NCBI GenBank assembly: GCA_016841875.1
Contig: JAENYG010000002.1
Location: 116,559 to 171,233, forward strand
Direction: 5' to 3'
Origin: Syntrophomonas sp.
Lineage (GTDB): Bacteria > Bacillota > Syntrophomonadia > Syntrophomonadales > Syntrophomonadaceae
Length of the DNA: 54,675 nt
This document shows positions 7,705-16,091 of this stretch, piece after piece. Position 1 is the stretch's first letter, and each line of letters starts with the position of its first letter. The position numbers were made by a program, and so were the translations under genes. The notes under the pieces are model-generated. The model worked only from the letters and a program-made list of their open reading frames with translations. It ran no database searches and was not told where the DNA came from.

Positions 7705-9615
7705 ATGGCAAAAGAACAATCTTCAGTAATGGCACAAAATATGGAACAGGCCTGGCTCTTGTTTATGAAAGAGGGCGTTATTGACAGCAGCGTGGTGAAG
7801 CCGGATATAGCAAGATCCTGGCGCCGATGCTACAAACAAAAGAAAGAGAGCGGGACAGTTCCCCAAAGCGTTTTGAGACGACTGCAAAAGAAAAATGAGC
7901 TCTTAATTGAAGTATCCAAGCCAATGATTGATGATCTGGTAAATATGCTGAAGAACCATATACCCAATTTTTCCGTCATGTTGCTGGATAGCGATGGGGT
8001 CGTCAATTACCGGATTAACTATGGCAATAACATCGTAACTCTTGGACATCACTGCAACGAGAGGCATTATGGCACTTGCGGTCCGGCATTGGCAATTGCC
8101 AATGGTGTAGGGACTGAAGTAACCGGTTATGAGCATCTCTACCCCAACGCCCATCACTGGCATACCATGGGGGTTCCCATTCGTGACAAGAATAAACAGA
8201 CCATTGGAGCTCTGGCGGTACTCAATCCCATAGGTCAATGCCTGCCTCTTACCATGCAAACCGTTTCCTTAGGCGCCTATCTGATTGAATCGCGTTTGCT
8301 TAGGCAGGAATTGTTACTGGATGTATCATCTACCATTATGGATGGATTAACCCAGGCTACCATCCTGGCTAATGAGGAAGGGATTGTTCTCAGCGTAAAT
8401 AAGCCATGCTTGCATCTCTTTCAAACCACTCCAGAAAACCTTGTAGGCAGGGCTTTGGGAAAATACCTGGCCGGTGGTCATAACCCGGATTTGTTTTCGA
8501 CTTCCGTACAACTAGAAGAATCGCTTTATATGCCTATTAGAACCCACGGCAGCAATAACCTTAATCCCAACCAGATTTGCCGGGTAGATAGACAAATCAT
8601 TCAATTTGAACCTGAGAATGCCTTATTTATGTTTACATTCAAGTCTATGCACAAACCTCTGGTTAGCAAGCTGGCTGAGAAGCCGGATGCTTTTGCCAGC
8701 CTGGTTGGTAATAACGAAGGTTTCCTGCGGGTAATTGATTTTGCTCGAAAAGCGGCGGGTATGGCTTCCAACATCCTGATTGAAGGCGAGAGCGGAACCG
8801 GCAAAGAGTTGATAGCTCAAGCTATTCACAAACAAAGTGGTCGCCCGGGTCGATTTATTGCTATCAACTGTGGTGCTATTCCCAAGGAATTATTGAATAG
8901 CGAACTTTTTGGTTATGAGGATGGTGCTTTTACCGGAGCCAAGAAGGGTGGAAATCCCGGCAAATTTGAACTGGCCCAAAAAGGAACCCTGTTTCTTGAC
9001 GAGATTGGTGAGATGCCGCTGACTATGCAGGTATCACTATTGCGGTTATTGGAAGATAAAACCCTGACCCGGCTAGGGGGAAGCGATTCTCGGGTATTTG
9101 ATGTACGTATCATTGCAGCAACCAACCGTCATATACTGGATGAAGTGAAAAAAGGCCATTTCCGTGAAGATCTGTTTTACCGTTTAAATGTTGTCAATCT
9201 CAAGATGCCGCCACTTAGGGAGCGTAAGGATGATATTACCCTTTTGGCTGACTTCTTATTAGAACAATGCTGTACTAAAAACAATCTGGGAGCTATGGAG
9301 TTTGACGAACAGGTTATAAGTATTTTAAATGATTATGCCTGGCCCGGTAATGTTCGGCAGCTGCAGAATGTTATAGAAAGCAGCCTGATACTGGCCGGTG
9401 GTGGACTGATCACCAGCGACACGCTGCCACCTTATCTTCTTGAGGTGGATAATGCTGTTCGAAGCCCTAGAGGCGGGAAATTACACGAGGTGGAACAGGT
9501 CGTCATTGAAGAAACCCTGAAAAGACATGACGGTAACATCAGTCAATCAGCCAGGGAACTTGGTATTACCCGGAAAACTCTATACAAGAAGATTAACCAG
9601 ATGGCTAACAGTTAA
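7705..9615 (+). CDS. Sigma-54-dependent transcriptional activator (GAF-PAS-AAA-Fis)
   Basis: Enhancer-binding protein of 636 residues of the AcoR-like type. The N-terminal half is a GAF-like sensor (about 75-200), then a PAS-like segment (about 207-310). The AAA+ domain has Walker A GESGTGKE (361-368), the sigma-54 contact loop GAFTGA (408-413), Walker B LFLDEIGE (429-436) and AATNR/PLRERKDDI. A Fis-type helix-turn-helix (GNISQSARELGITRKTLYKKI) ends the protein. All residues needed for sigma-54 activation are present. Its location directly after the etf-fix genes, and the two sigma-54 promoters in the divergent region, suggest it controls both transcripts. The effector is unknown; the GAF and PAS domains suggest a small molecule such as an acyl-CoA precursor. 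Confidence 0.92.
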   Translation: MAKEQSSVMAQNMEQAWLLFMKEGVIDSSVVKPDIARSWRRCYKQKKESGTVPQSVLRRLQKKNELLIEVSKPMIDDLVNMLKNHIPNFSVMLLDSDGVVNYRINYGNNIVTLGHHCNERHYGTCGPALAIANGVGTEVTGYEHLYPNAHHWHTMGVPIRDKNKQTIGALAVLNPIGQCLPLTMQTVSLGAYLIESRLLRQELLLDVSSTIMDGLTQATILANEEGIVLSVNKPCLHLFQTTPENLVGRALGKYLAGGHNPDLFSTSVQLEESLYMPIRTHGSNNLNPNQICRVDRQIIQFEPENALFMFTFKSMHKPLVSKLAEKPDAFASLVGNNEGFLRVIDFARKAAGMASNILIEGESGTGKELIAQAIHKQSGRPGRFIAINCGAIPKELLNSELFGYEDGAFTGAKKGGNPGKFELAQKGTLFLDEIGEMPLTMQVSLLRLLEDKTLTRLGGSDSRVFDVRIIAATNRHILDEVKKGHFREDLFYRLNVVNLKMPPLRERKDDITLLADFLLEQCCTKNNLGAMEFDEQVISILNDYAWPGNVRQLQNVIESSLILAGGGLITSDTLPPYLLEVDNAVRSPRGGKLHEVEQVVIEETLKRHDGNISQSARELGITRKTLYKKINQMANS

Positions 9616-9627
9616 TGACGGAAAAAA

Positions 9628-9735
9628 GGGGGACAGTTCTTGTGTTTCCCAGCTGGGAATACGAGTTCTGGGGGTTTGGCGTTTGGCTGACGCCAAACGG
9701 GAAACAGAGGGGAAAGTCCCCCAGTTTCCTATCCC
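9628..9735. repeat. Dispersed copy of the GC-rich palindromic repeat
   Basis: Contains the palindrome TTCCCAGCTGGGAA, the hairpin GTTTGGC-TGAC-GCCAAAC (9681-9698) and a GGGAAACAGAGGGG...CCCCCAGTTTCC tail. All match the tandem copies at the left edge of the window. It begins about 13 bp after the stop of the sigma-54 activator and runs to the stop of the convergent phosphatase gene. Confidence 0.75.
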
Positions 9736-10493
9736 CAGAGGGTGAAGCGTTTTTGGGGGTTTACGGTGATGATACTGTCTCCGGAGATGATCCGGGAGGG
9801 GTTTACATAGCTGAGGATTTCGGCTGTTTCAGCTCCACACATTTTTTTGATCTGCTCATAGGCCGGGGATATGATGGGTATCCGACGGCCCTGGGCAGAG
9901 TGGGCATCAGATCCTATCACGTGAACACTGCCCTGTTTTAGCAGTTTAAGGGCGGTTTTTTTAACTTCTGAGCCGAATAAGCCGGTAATGGAACCGGTAT
10001 TTAATTGCATTAGTATACCTCGGGCGGACAGCTCCAGCAGCAGCCCGGGGTCTTTGTTTATACTGGCGTTTCTTTCCGGGTGAGCAAGTACCGGGGTGAT
10101 CCCCTGCAGCTGCAGTTCATACATCACCCGGGTGGTGTAGTCCGGGACGTACGCAGACGGGAGTTCCAGCAGCAGGTAGCGGCCGGTATCGTTTAAGGTC
10201 ATCAATTCTCCCCGCAGATGACGCTGGGGCAGATCAGGTTCCAGTCTTACTTCGGCTCCGGGCAGTATCAGCAGGGGTATATTCTCGTTTTCAATTCGTT
10301 TATTCAGTTCCTGCAGAGCAGACCGGATTTCTTCTTTCTTATTATCATAGATGCCACTTATCACATGGGGTGTAGCAGCAATTGCAGTAATACCATCTAC
10401 TGCTGCTATTTTGATCATTTCCAGGGTTTGTTCTATGTCCCGTGAACCATCATCGATTCCGGGCAGGATGTGGGAATGGATGTCTATAAACAT
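9729..10493 (-). CDS. CpsB/YwqE-type tyrosine-protein phosphatase (PHP family)
   Basis: PHP-fold metal-dependent phosphatase of 254 residues. It starts MFIDIHSHILPGIDDGSRD with the metal-binding H-x-H, has ATPHV near residue 35, LLLELPSAYVPDY, LAHPERN and the terminal metal-site VIGSDAHS. CpsB-type enzymes dephosphorylate tyrosine kinases that control capsule or exopolysaccharide export. I place the start at 10493, where TGGAGG precedes the ATG by seven bases; an in-frame upstream start would add 12 residues before the conserved start. No polysaccharide gene cluster is adjacent. It converges on the sigma-54 activator. Confidence 0.88.
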   Translation of the reverse strand: MFIDIHSHILPGIDDGSRDIEQTLEMIKIAAVDGITAIAATPHVISGIYDNKKEEIRSALQELNKRIENENIPLLILPGAEVRLEPDLPQRHLRGELMTLNDTGRYLLLELPSAYVPDYTTRVMYELQLQGITPVLAHPERNASINKDPGLLLELSARGILMQLNTGSITGLFGSEVKKTALKLLKQGSVHVIGSDAHSAQGRRIPIISPAYEQIKKMCGAETAEILSYVNPSRIISGDSIITVNPQKRFTLWG

Positions 10494-10522
10494 ATGTTTA
10501 CCTCCAGGTATTCTGGCAGTTA

Positions 10523-10552
10523 TTGACAAAATGAATAATCTATTAGTATAGA
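10523..10552 (+). promoter_or_regulatory. Sigma-70-type promoter candidate
   Basis: TTGACA (10523-10528), 18 bp, TATAGA (10547-10552) on the plus strand, in the divergent gap between the phosphatase and the guanylate-kinase-like gene. It would give a leader of about 180 nt containing the palindrome at 10600-10622. Confidence 0.4.
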
Positions 10553-10599
10553 TTATAACCTTAATATACCAGTTCGGGTATCAGATATTTGCTGGGATA

Positions 10600-10622
10600 G
10601 GGGGACAAGGAACTTGTCCCCC
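10600..10622. repeat. GGGGAC-core palindrome, short form
   Basis: GGGGGACAAG-GAA-CTTGTCCCCC, a perfect 10-bp stem with a 3-base loop. It shares the GGGGAC core and the GGAAC...GTCCCC elements of the other repeat families in this window but is a single short unit. Confidence 0.7.
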
Positions 10623-10741
10623 TGTGCCGAGATTGAATAATATTTGTGAATAGTGGAAATATTTAACAGGATTTTCCGTCTCGATGGAGAATAAGTAAAT
10701 TCTAAATGAGGAAATAAATCGAAAGGAGAATCGACTGAAGA

Positions 10742-11494
10742 ATGGAATCCATAGGAAGGTTAGTGATGTTAAGCGGACCATCATGTGTCGGAAAAGGTCC
10801 GTTGTGTGATGCTTTGCGAACTTTTTACCCTGATTTGTATGGTAATTTGCATAAGCTGGTTCTATTTAATAGCCGAGCACCCCGTCCCGGTGAAGGCGAG
10901 GGTTTAGATTATTATTTTCGCTCCCGGGAGGAAATGGAAGAGATGAGGGATCGGGATAACTTCATATTATTAGAGGTGCGTGGGGATCTGCAGGGGCTGG
11001 ATGTTGACAAACTGCTCCGCATCCTGCGGCAGGGGCAGGATGTGCTTTTCGAAGGAAATCCTTTTATCCCGGAGGCTTTATGGAATTCGCCGCAGATGTC
11101 GGAAGTGCCTACCCTGAAAGTGTTTTTGTCTCCTATATCACGGGGGGAAATATTATGGCTTAAGTCGCTTAAAGCGGATATACCTGCCATAGTAACTGAT
11201 GCTATGCGCCGTAAGCTGCTGCGCAGGACCCAGAGACAAAAAGGCATACTGTCTTTTAAAGACCTGGAGAATATCAAAGAGCGCTCCAACAGTGCTCCTG
11301 CTGAGTTACGCCTGGCCTGTCAATTTGACTGGGTTATTCCTAACCATGACGGTGAAGACAGTGAAAACTGGACCACCTTTAATTACCCGATGGGTGATGC
11401 ATTTATGGCCCTGCAGACTTTCGCCTCCATACTGCAGGGAGAAGAACCTGCCTGCTGGGGTGAACACTGGGGACCTAACTTGTGGCCGCCATAG
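10742..11494 (+). CDS. Guanylate kinase-like protein
   Basis: Guanylate-kinase-like P-loop protein of 250 residues. The N-terminus MLSGPSCVGKGPL resembles the GMK P-loop, and NSRAPRPGEGEGLDYYFRSREEM matches the GMP-binding segment (usually TRxPRxGExxGxDYxF). It is about 40-50 residues longer than a standard GMK. The usual Thr after GKG/GKS is Pro (GKGP), so normal kinase activity is uncertain. No operon partners. A genuine housekeeping gmk may exist elsewhere; this is more likely a diverged paralogue. Start follows AAAGGAGA. Confidence 0.75.
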   Translation: MESIGRLVMLSGPSCVGKGPLCDALRTFYPDLYGNLHKLVLFNSRAPRPGEGEGLDYYFRSREEMEEMRDRDNFILLEVRGDLQGLDVDKLLRILRQGQDVLFEGNPFIPEALWNSPQMSEVPTLKVFLSPISRGEILWLKSLKADIPAIVTDAMRRKLLRRTQRQKGILSFKDLENIKERSNSAPAELRLACQFDWVIPNHDGEDSENWTTFNYPMGDAFMALQTFASILQGEEPACWGEHWGPNLWPP

Positions 11495-11525
11495 ATGACA
11501 CAAGGGGACGTTTTTGGTGTGTCAT
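11495..11525. repeat. Family A repeat, single arm
   Basis: One arm starting ATGACACAAGGGGACG and ending GGTGTGTCAT. It starts one base after the stop codon of the guanylate-kinase-like gene. Ends TGACAC/GTGTCA are complementary, so the arm is itself a small hairpin. Confidence 0.85.
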
Positions 11526-11539
11526 CTAGCGGGGGCTGC

Positions 11540-12139
11540 TCAGCTCCAGCCATATTCTCCTTTGAATTCTACGAAACGTACATCACCCAGGGATGTTCTC
11601 TCGATTTGATTATTATCTTTTTTAGTTATCATGAAGAGTTCCTGGTTATAGCTGGGACCGATAGGAATAATCATTTTGCCTCCGGGTTTTAACTGCTGTA
11701 TAAGTTTAGCCGGTGCTTTAGCTGCGGCAGCAGTTACCATGATTCGGTCGTAAGGGGCAAATTCTTCCCAGCCCTGACTGCCGTCTGCTACCTGGAAGGA
11801 GACATTATCATATCCCAGGGCCAGCAGTCTTTTCTTGGCCTTTTCAGCCAGTTCCGGAATTCTTTCCACCTTGTAAACCTGGCCGCCGAACTCCGCCAAA
11901 AATGCAGTCTGATAACCGGAACCGGTTCCGATTTCCAGGACCCGGCAATCCTTATTCAAATCGAGTTGCATAGTCATGTAGAGCACCAGGGTAGGCTGCG
12001 AAATAGTTTGATCAAATCCTATCGGGAGGGGATGATCTTTAGCAGCCAGATCCTGAAATTCGGGGTCCACGAACAAACTGCGATCCAGTTTATGAAAAAA
12101 ATCATAGATATCAGCTTCCTTGCTGTTGTTTTCAGACAT
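11540..12139 (-). CDS. pcm: Protein-L-isoaspartate O-methyltransferase family protein
   Basis: PCMT-family SAM-dependent methyltransferase of 199 residues: VLEIGTGSGYQTAFLAEFG (SAM motif I, about 64-82), YKVERIPELAEKAK (motif II region), DGSQGWEEFAPYDRIMVTAAA, and LKPGGKMIIPIG (post-motif). The family repairs isoaspartyl residues in aged proteins. The usual N-terminal RxxFV is modified (DRSLFVDPEF). Length is slightly short but complete. Shine-Dalgarno AAAGGAGGGA precedes the ATG. Confidence 0.85.
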   Translation of the reverse strand: MSENNSKEADIYDFFHKLDRSLFVDPEFQDLAAKDHPLPIGFDQTISQPTLVLYMTMQLDLNKDCRVLEIGTGSGYQTAFLAEFGGQVYKVERIPELAEKAKKRLLALGYDNVSFQVADGSQGWEEFAPYDRIMVTAAAAKAPAKLIQQLKPGGKMIIPIGPSYNQELFMITKKDNNQIERTSLGDVRFVEFKGEYGWS

Positions 12140-12175
12140 TTCGTAATCCCTCCTTTCCTTTTATTCTAACCTAAG

Positions 12176-12255
12176 AATGACACAGGGGGACGTTTTTGTT
12201 GTGTCATTAAATTATTGGCAAAAATGACACAACAAAAACGTCCCCCTGTGTCATT
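12176..12255. repeat. Family A palindrome, complete two-arm unit
   Basis: Two 33-base arms (12176-12208 and 12223-12255) are exact inverse complements around the loop AAATTATTGGCAAA. Arm ends are TGACACA/TGTGTCA and the core is GGGGGACGTTTTTG. The loop is shared with copies at 17098-17173 and 20954-21031, so arm-loop-arm is the conserved unit. Confidence 0.9.
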
Positions 12256-12493
12256 CCTGGGGGAACTTGATTGTAGGAATGTCCCGGTTATATTTTAGTC
12301 GTGGATGGCAGGGATAAATGCTGACTGGATAGAATAGGTATTAAGATGATATTGGGGAGGGTTCTGTTTGTCATCTTCTTCAATATTTTTTTTCTTAGTA
12401 AGAGATTTTAAGTGAAAATAGTTAATTATTAGCAGTCATTTTATAAACCATTTCAGTCCTGGGTAAGGACATTTTAGTGAAGGTGGGGTAATT

Positions 12494-14356
12494 ATGAGGA
12501 TCAAGAGACTGGTATTGGTTGTTACGGTTTTGCTGCTTACTTTGTTTTCATTTCCGGCGGTTTCGCTGGCGGAGTATTTTTACATTGATAATTATGATGT
12601 GAACATAACTGTATTGGAGAATAACCGCTACCAGGTGGTGGAAACTCTGAATGTTTTCTTTACCGCCCCCCGCCACGGCATTATCCGCAGTGTTCCGGTC
12701 AGATACAACAGGCAGCCGATCTTGATGGAAAACATAGCGGTGGATGGATATACTTATACGACTGCCAAGAATGGTAATAATATGGATATTCAAATCGGGG
12801 ATGCCAATGTTATGGTTGAAGGGAAACAGATATATAAAATCCAGTATGATTATGACCTGGGAGAAGATGGTATAAAAGACTATGACGAGTTTTATTTTAA
12901 CCTGATCGGTACAGAGTGGGATACCAACATTAACAATGTAACTTTTAGGGTGAATATGCCCAAACCATTTGATCTTACTAAAGTGAATTTTACCCGGGGT
13001 GTATTAGGCAGCACCGGCACCGAGGGAGTGGAATATCAGATCAACGGTACAACTGTTACTGGCCGTATTACTGCACCATTATCTAACCATGAGGCCTTGA
13101 CTATGGCCCTGCCCCTCCCGGAAGGCTACTATGTTGGTGCGCGGCCCAATCCTGCCAGCAGAATGGCCCTTTATAACTGGTTTCTGTACCCGCTGCTGAT
13201 GGGATTATCTCTATTGATTTTCTACCGGTATGGAAAAGATGAACCGATGTTTCCCAGTGTACAGTTTTATCCACCAATGGGGATCAATTCGGCCGATATA
13301 GGATATATTATGGACAGTCGGGTAGATGGGAAAGATGTCACATCGCTGATTTTCTACTGGGCGGATAAGGGCCATCTGGCTATACAACCGGAGGAGAAAA
13401 AACGCGGAAAGGAAGTTTTCCGTTTCATAAAACTTAGAGACCTGGACGCGGATGCTAAAGATTATGAAGTCGATGCCTTTAACAGTCTCTTCAGTTACGG
13501 GGATGGAACCCAGGTCACAACGGAACAGCTGAAAAACCAGTTTTACAAAGCGGTAGGTCGGGTCACAACCGCCATACCCAGACAGTTCAAGGATGAAGCC
13601 GCCCTATGGTCCAAACCCAGCAATCGGATGTCCTGGGTGGTAGTGGTCATCTCTATCCTGCCCATCTTTTATCTGACCAAACAGAACTTAATTTATAATG
13701 ATAACCCATTCGGGTTCATATCGTATTTTTTCGGGGGCGCAATTGCCCTGGGGGTTAACTCGGGGTTAAGAGGAGTCCTCACGAAATGGGATACCCTAAA
13801 TCAAAAGCAAAAGAATACGAGAATAGTCGGTGCCAGCCTGGCTTTCATGTTTATGATCCTGGCTCCTACAATCTCAGGTGCTGGTCTGCCAGCCCTGGAA
13901 GCTTTTAAAGCTGCCACCGCAGGGGCTTTTATGGCTCTGCTGGCTGGATTGGTGACGCAGAAGACCCAATATGGTCATGATATGTATCAGTATCTGTTGG
14001 GTTTTCGTGAATTCCTGAATGAAGCCGAGCGGGAGAGAATCGAGGAACTATCCGAACAGAATCCTTCCTATTTCTATAATATTCTTCCCTTTGCTATAGT
14101 GCTGGGGGTTACCGAAAAATGGGCCAGTAAATTTGCCTCTATAGTACAGCAGCCGCCGGATTGGTATTATGGATCAAGATATGATGATTTTAATGTTATG
14201 CGTTTCAGTCAGGAAATAGATCAGTGCTTCCGGGAGGCCAGTTCTGCCATGTCATCTTCTCCCTCCTCCAGCAGCGATTCTGGCGGCGGGATAAGTTCTT
14301 CTGACGGAGGTTCCAGTGGGGGAGGCTCCGGAGGAGGCGGCGGCTCCAGCTGGTAA
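12494..14356 (+). CDS. DUF2207 domain membrane protein
   Basis: 620 residues. An N-terminal signal/anchor (RLVLVVTVLLLTLFSFPAVSLA) precedes an extracellular beta-rich domain with features of DUF2207 (HGIIRSVPVRY near 57-67, DEFYFNLIGTEWDTNINNV near 134-152). A membrane segment follows near 230 (WFLYPLLMGLSLLIFY), a cytoplasmic part with GKDVTSLIFYWADKGHLAI, further membrane segments, and a Gly/Ser-rich tail (SSGGGSGGGGGSSW). Such tails are typical of the family. Function is unknown in the family. Stand-alone gene with Shine-Dalgarno GAAGGTGGGG. Confidence 0.85.
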   Translation: MRIKRLVLVVTVLLLTLFSFPAVSLAEYFYIDNYDVNITVLENNRYQVVETLNVFFTAPRHGIIRSVPVRYNRQPILMENIAVDGYTYTTAKNGNNMDIQIGDANVMVEGKQIYKIQYDYDLGEDGIKDYDEFYFNLIGTEWDTNINNVTFRVNMPKPFDLTKVNFTRGVLGSTGTEGVEYQINGTTVTGRITAPLSNHEALTMALPLPEGYYVGARPNPASRMALYNWFLYPLLMGLSLLIFYRYGKDEPMFPSVQFYPPMGINSADIGYIMDSRVDGKDVTSLIFYWADKGHLAIQPEEKKRGKEVFRFIKLRDLDADAKDYEVDAFNSLFSYGDGTQVTTEQLKNQFYKAVGRVTTAIPRQFKDEAALWSKPSNRMSWVVVVISILPIFYLTKQNLIYNDNPFGFISYFFGGAIALGVNSGLRGVLTKWDTLNQKQKNTRIVGASLAFMFMILAPTISGAGLPALEAFKAATAGAFMALLAGLVTQKTQYGHDMYQYLLGFREFLNEAERERIEELSEQNPSYFYNILPFAIVLGVTEKWASKFASIVQQPPDWYYGSRYDDFNVMRFSQEIDQCFREASSAMSSSPSSSSDSGGGISSSDGGSSGGGSGGGGGSSW

Positions 14357-14360
14357 ACAG

Positions 14361-14393
14361 AATGACACAAGGGGACGTTTTTGTTGTGTCATT
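14361..14393. repeat. Family A repeat, single arm
   Basis: AATGACACAAGGGGACG...TTGTGTCATT, 33 bases, five bases after the DUF2207 stop codon and 25 bases before the next start. No inverted partner is adjacent. Confidence 0.85.
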
Positions 14394-14417
14394 GGGATGT
14401 GGAAGGAAGTAAAACAT

Positions 14418-14786
14418 ATGCGAAAATGGCATACAGCTGCAGCAATTTTTGCAATGATTATAGGATTTACCATGATCATAATGTGGGCTGTATTTTATAT
14501 TACAGGCGCTATTCCGGAGATTCAATTCAAACCCGGGGAGATATATTTGCATATGACTGCTGAGATGATTACCGCATTATTATTGATCACTGGCGGATAT
14601 GGCCTGATCAAGCAAAAAGTATGGGGGCGGCAGGTGTATCTCCTTTCGCTGGGAATGCTGGTTTATTCGGTGATTAGCAGTTCTGGTTATTATGTACAGC
14701 GGGGAAATCATTCTTTTACTATAATGTTTGGTGTAATACTGCTGATGAGCATTCTATTTGCAGCCAGGGAAATAACTGACAACTAA
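14418..14786 (+). CDS. Small integral membrane protein of unknown function
   Basis: 122 residues, largely hydrophobic, with about four predicted membrane segments: AIFAMIIGFTMIIMWAVFYI, MITALLLITGGYGLI, VYLLSLGMLVYSVISSSGYYV and FTIMFGVILLMSILFAA. I do not recognise the family. I chose the ATG at 14418 because GGAAGGA lies 8-14 bases upstream and the longer frame would run through the family A repeat. It could be cotranscribed with the DUF2207 gene upstream. Confidence 0.65.
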   Translation: MRKWHTAAAIFAMIIGFTMIIMWAVFYITGAIPEIQFKPGEIYLHMTAEMITALLLITGGYGLIKQKVWGRQVYLLSLGMLVYSVISSSGYYVQRGNHSFTIMFGVILLMSILFAAREITDN

Positions 14787-14853
14787 ACAAATGTTAAAAT
14801 TCGTAATCATTAAGTTGATAAATAGCAATTTGTAATGATGAAAGGTTTATAAA

Positions 14854-16011
14854 ATGAAGAGCAATACACGTGCTATAGCTGTTTTATTCGCCATACTATT
14901 TCTGGTGATGATGGGGTTTGGGATCGTTATTCCTATCATGCCGTTTTTTGTGACTGATCTGGGTGGGGGGCCGACTGTTCTTGGGCTGTTCATGGCTTCT
15001 TATTCTTTGATGCAGTTTTTCTTTGCTCCCTTTTGGGGCAGGTTATCTGACCGCATAGGCAGGCGTCCCGTTCTGCTGATTGGGCTGCTGGGTTATGGAT
15101 TTACCTTTATTTTATTTGGTTTTGCCAGTAAGCTCTGGATGATATTCGCTATAAGGATATTGTCGGGGATTATTTCTTCTGCTACTCTTCCTACCGCTAT
15201 GGCTTATATTGCTGATACCACCGAGGGCAATGAACGCTCTAAAGGCATGGGTTTGATGGGGGCGGCCATGGGGATGGGCATGATTTTTGGACCTGCTATA
15301 GGAGGGTGGCTGGGACACCATGGGTTCGCGCTGCCGTTTTTCGCAGCCGGTGCCTTGTGTCTGCTGACGTTTCCTTTTGCATTTTTCTTCCTGTCTGAAT
15401 CGCTTAAAGAAAAGACCATTGGTAATACCCGGTTTAATTTCAAACTATCGATGGATACCATAAGACACCCCCTGTTTTTGCTTTTTACCCTGGCTTTTAT
15501 AAGCAATTTTACTATGGCCATGTTTGAGACTACCTTCGCTCTGTTCGCGGCGGCTAAAATAGGTTTTGGACCAAGGGAATTGGGTATATTGTTTGCTGTT
15601 CTAGGTGTAGTAGGGGTGATCGTGCAGGGGAGTCTGATCGGAAGATTAGTGAAACGTTTTGGAGATATCAATTTGATTAAAGGTGGATTGTTCATAGCAG
15701 CGGTCGGAATGCTTTCTATTCTGGATGCGCACAGCATGTTTTTCATGCTTGTTACTACCTCAGTTTTCTACGTTGGAATTTCCTTGATAAGTCCCAGCTT
15801 ATCCACACTGGTGACCAAGAATTCTTTAGACGGCCAGGGCGTATCCCTGGGCTTGATGCAGTCATTTGGGAGTCTGGGAAGAATTATAGGGCCGGTAACA
15901 GGCGGGATATTGTATGGTGCTAATATAAGCATCCCTTATTTTTCAGGTGCGGCTTTCCTGCTCTTGATCCTTGGGATAGCAGGCAAGAGAATCAATAAGT
16001 ATGCTGTATGA
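14854..16011 (+). CDS. MFS transporter (multidrug/tetracycline efflux type)
   Basis: Major facilitator protein of 385 residues, 12 predicted membrane segments, with the loop 2-3 signature GRLSDRIGRRPVLLIGLLGYG (motif A) and a motif-C-like GAAMGMGMIFGPAIGGWLG in segment 5. This fits the DHA1 drug:H+ antiporter group; the exported compound cannot be told. Its stop codon TGA is the first TGA of the family A palindrome that follows, so the repeat defines the C-terminus (...NKYAV). Confidence 0.88.
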   Translation: MKSNTRAIAVLFAILFLVMMGFGIVIPIMPFFVTDLGGGPTVLGLFMASYSLMQFFFAPFWGRLSDRIGRRPVLLIGLLGYGFTFILFGFASKLWMIFAIRILSGIISSATLPTAMAYIADTTEGNERSKGMGLMGAAMGMGMIFGPAIGGWLGHHGFALPFFAAGALCLLTFPFAFFFLSESLKEKTIGNTRFNFKLSMDTIRHPLFLLFTLAFISNFTMAMFETTFALFAAAKIGFGPRELGILFAVLGVVGVIVQGSLIGRLVKRFGDINLIKGGLFIAAVGMLSILDAHSMFFMLVTTSVFYVGISLISPSLSTLVTKNSLDGQGVSLGLMQSFGSLGRIIGPVTGGILYGANISIPYFSGAAFLLLILGIAGKRINKYAV

Positions 16012-16085
16012 CACAAGGGGACGTTATTGGTGTGTCATTTTGCCCATTAATAAAATGACACACCAATAACGTCCCCTTGTGTCAT
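16008..16085. repeat. Family A palindrome, two-arm, ATTGG variant
   Basis: Arms 16008-16038 and 16055-16085 are exact inverse complements with the variant GTTATTGGTGTGTC / GACACACCAATAAC. The left arm supplies the MFS stop codon. The right arm ends six bases from the stop of the convergent deacetylase gene. It could act as a bidirectional transcript end. Confidence 0.9.
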
Positions 16086-16091
16086 TTGACG

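Noticed and set aside
14316-14417. Upstream extension of the small membrane protein
   Set aside because: The extension is the antisense-like end of the DUF2207 Gly/Ser tail plus a family A repeat; the ATG at 14418 has the ribosome site.
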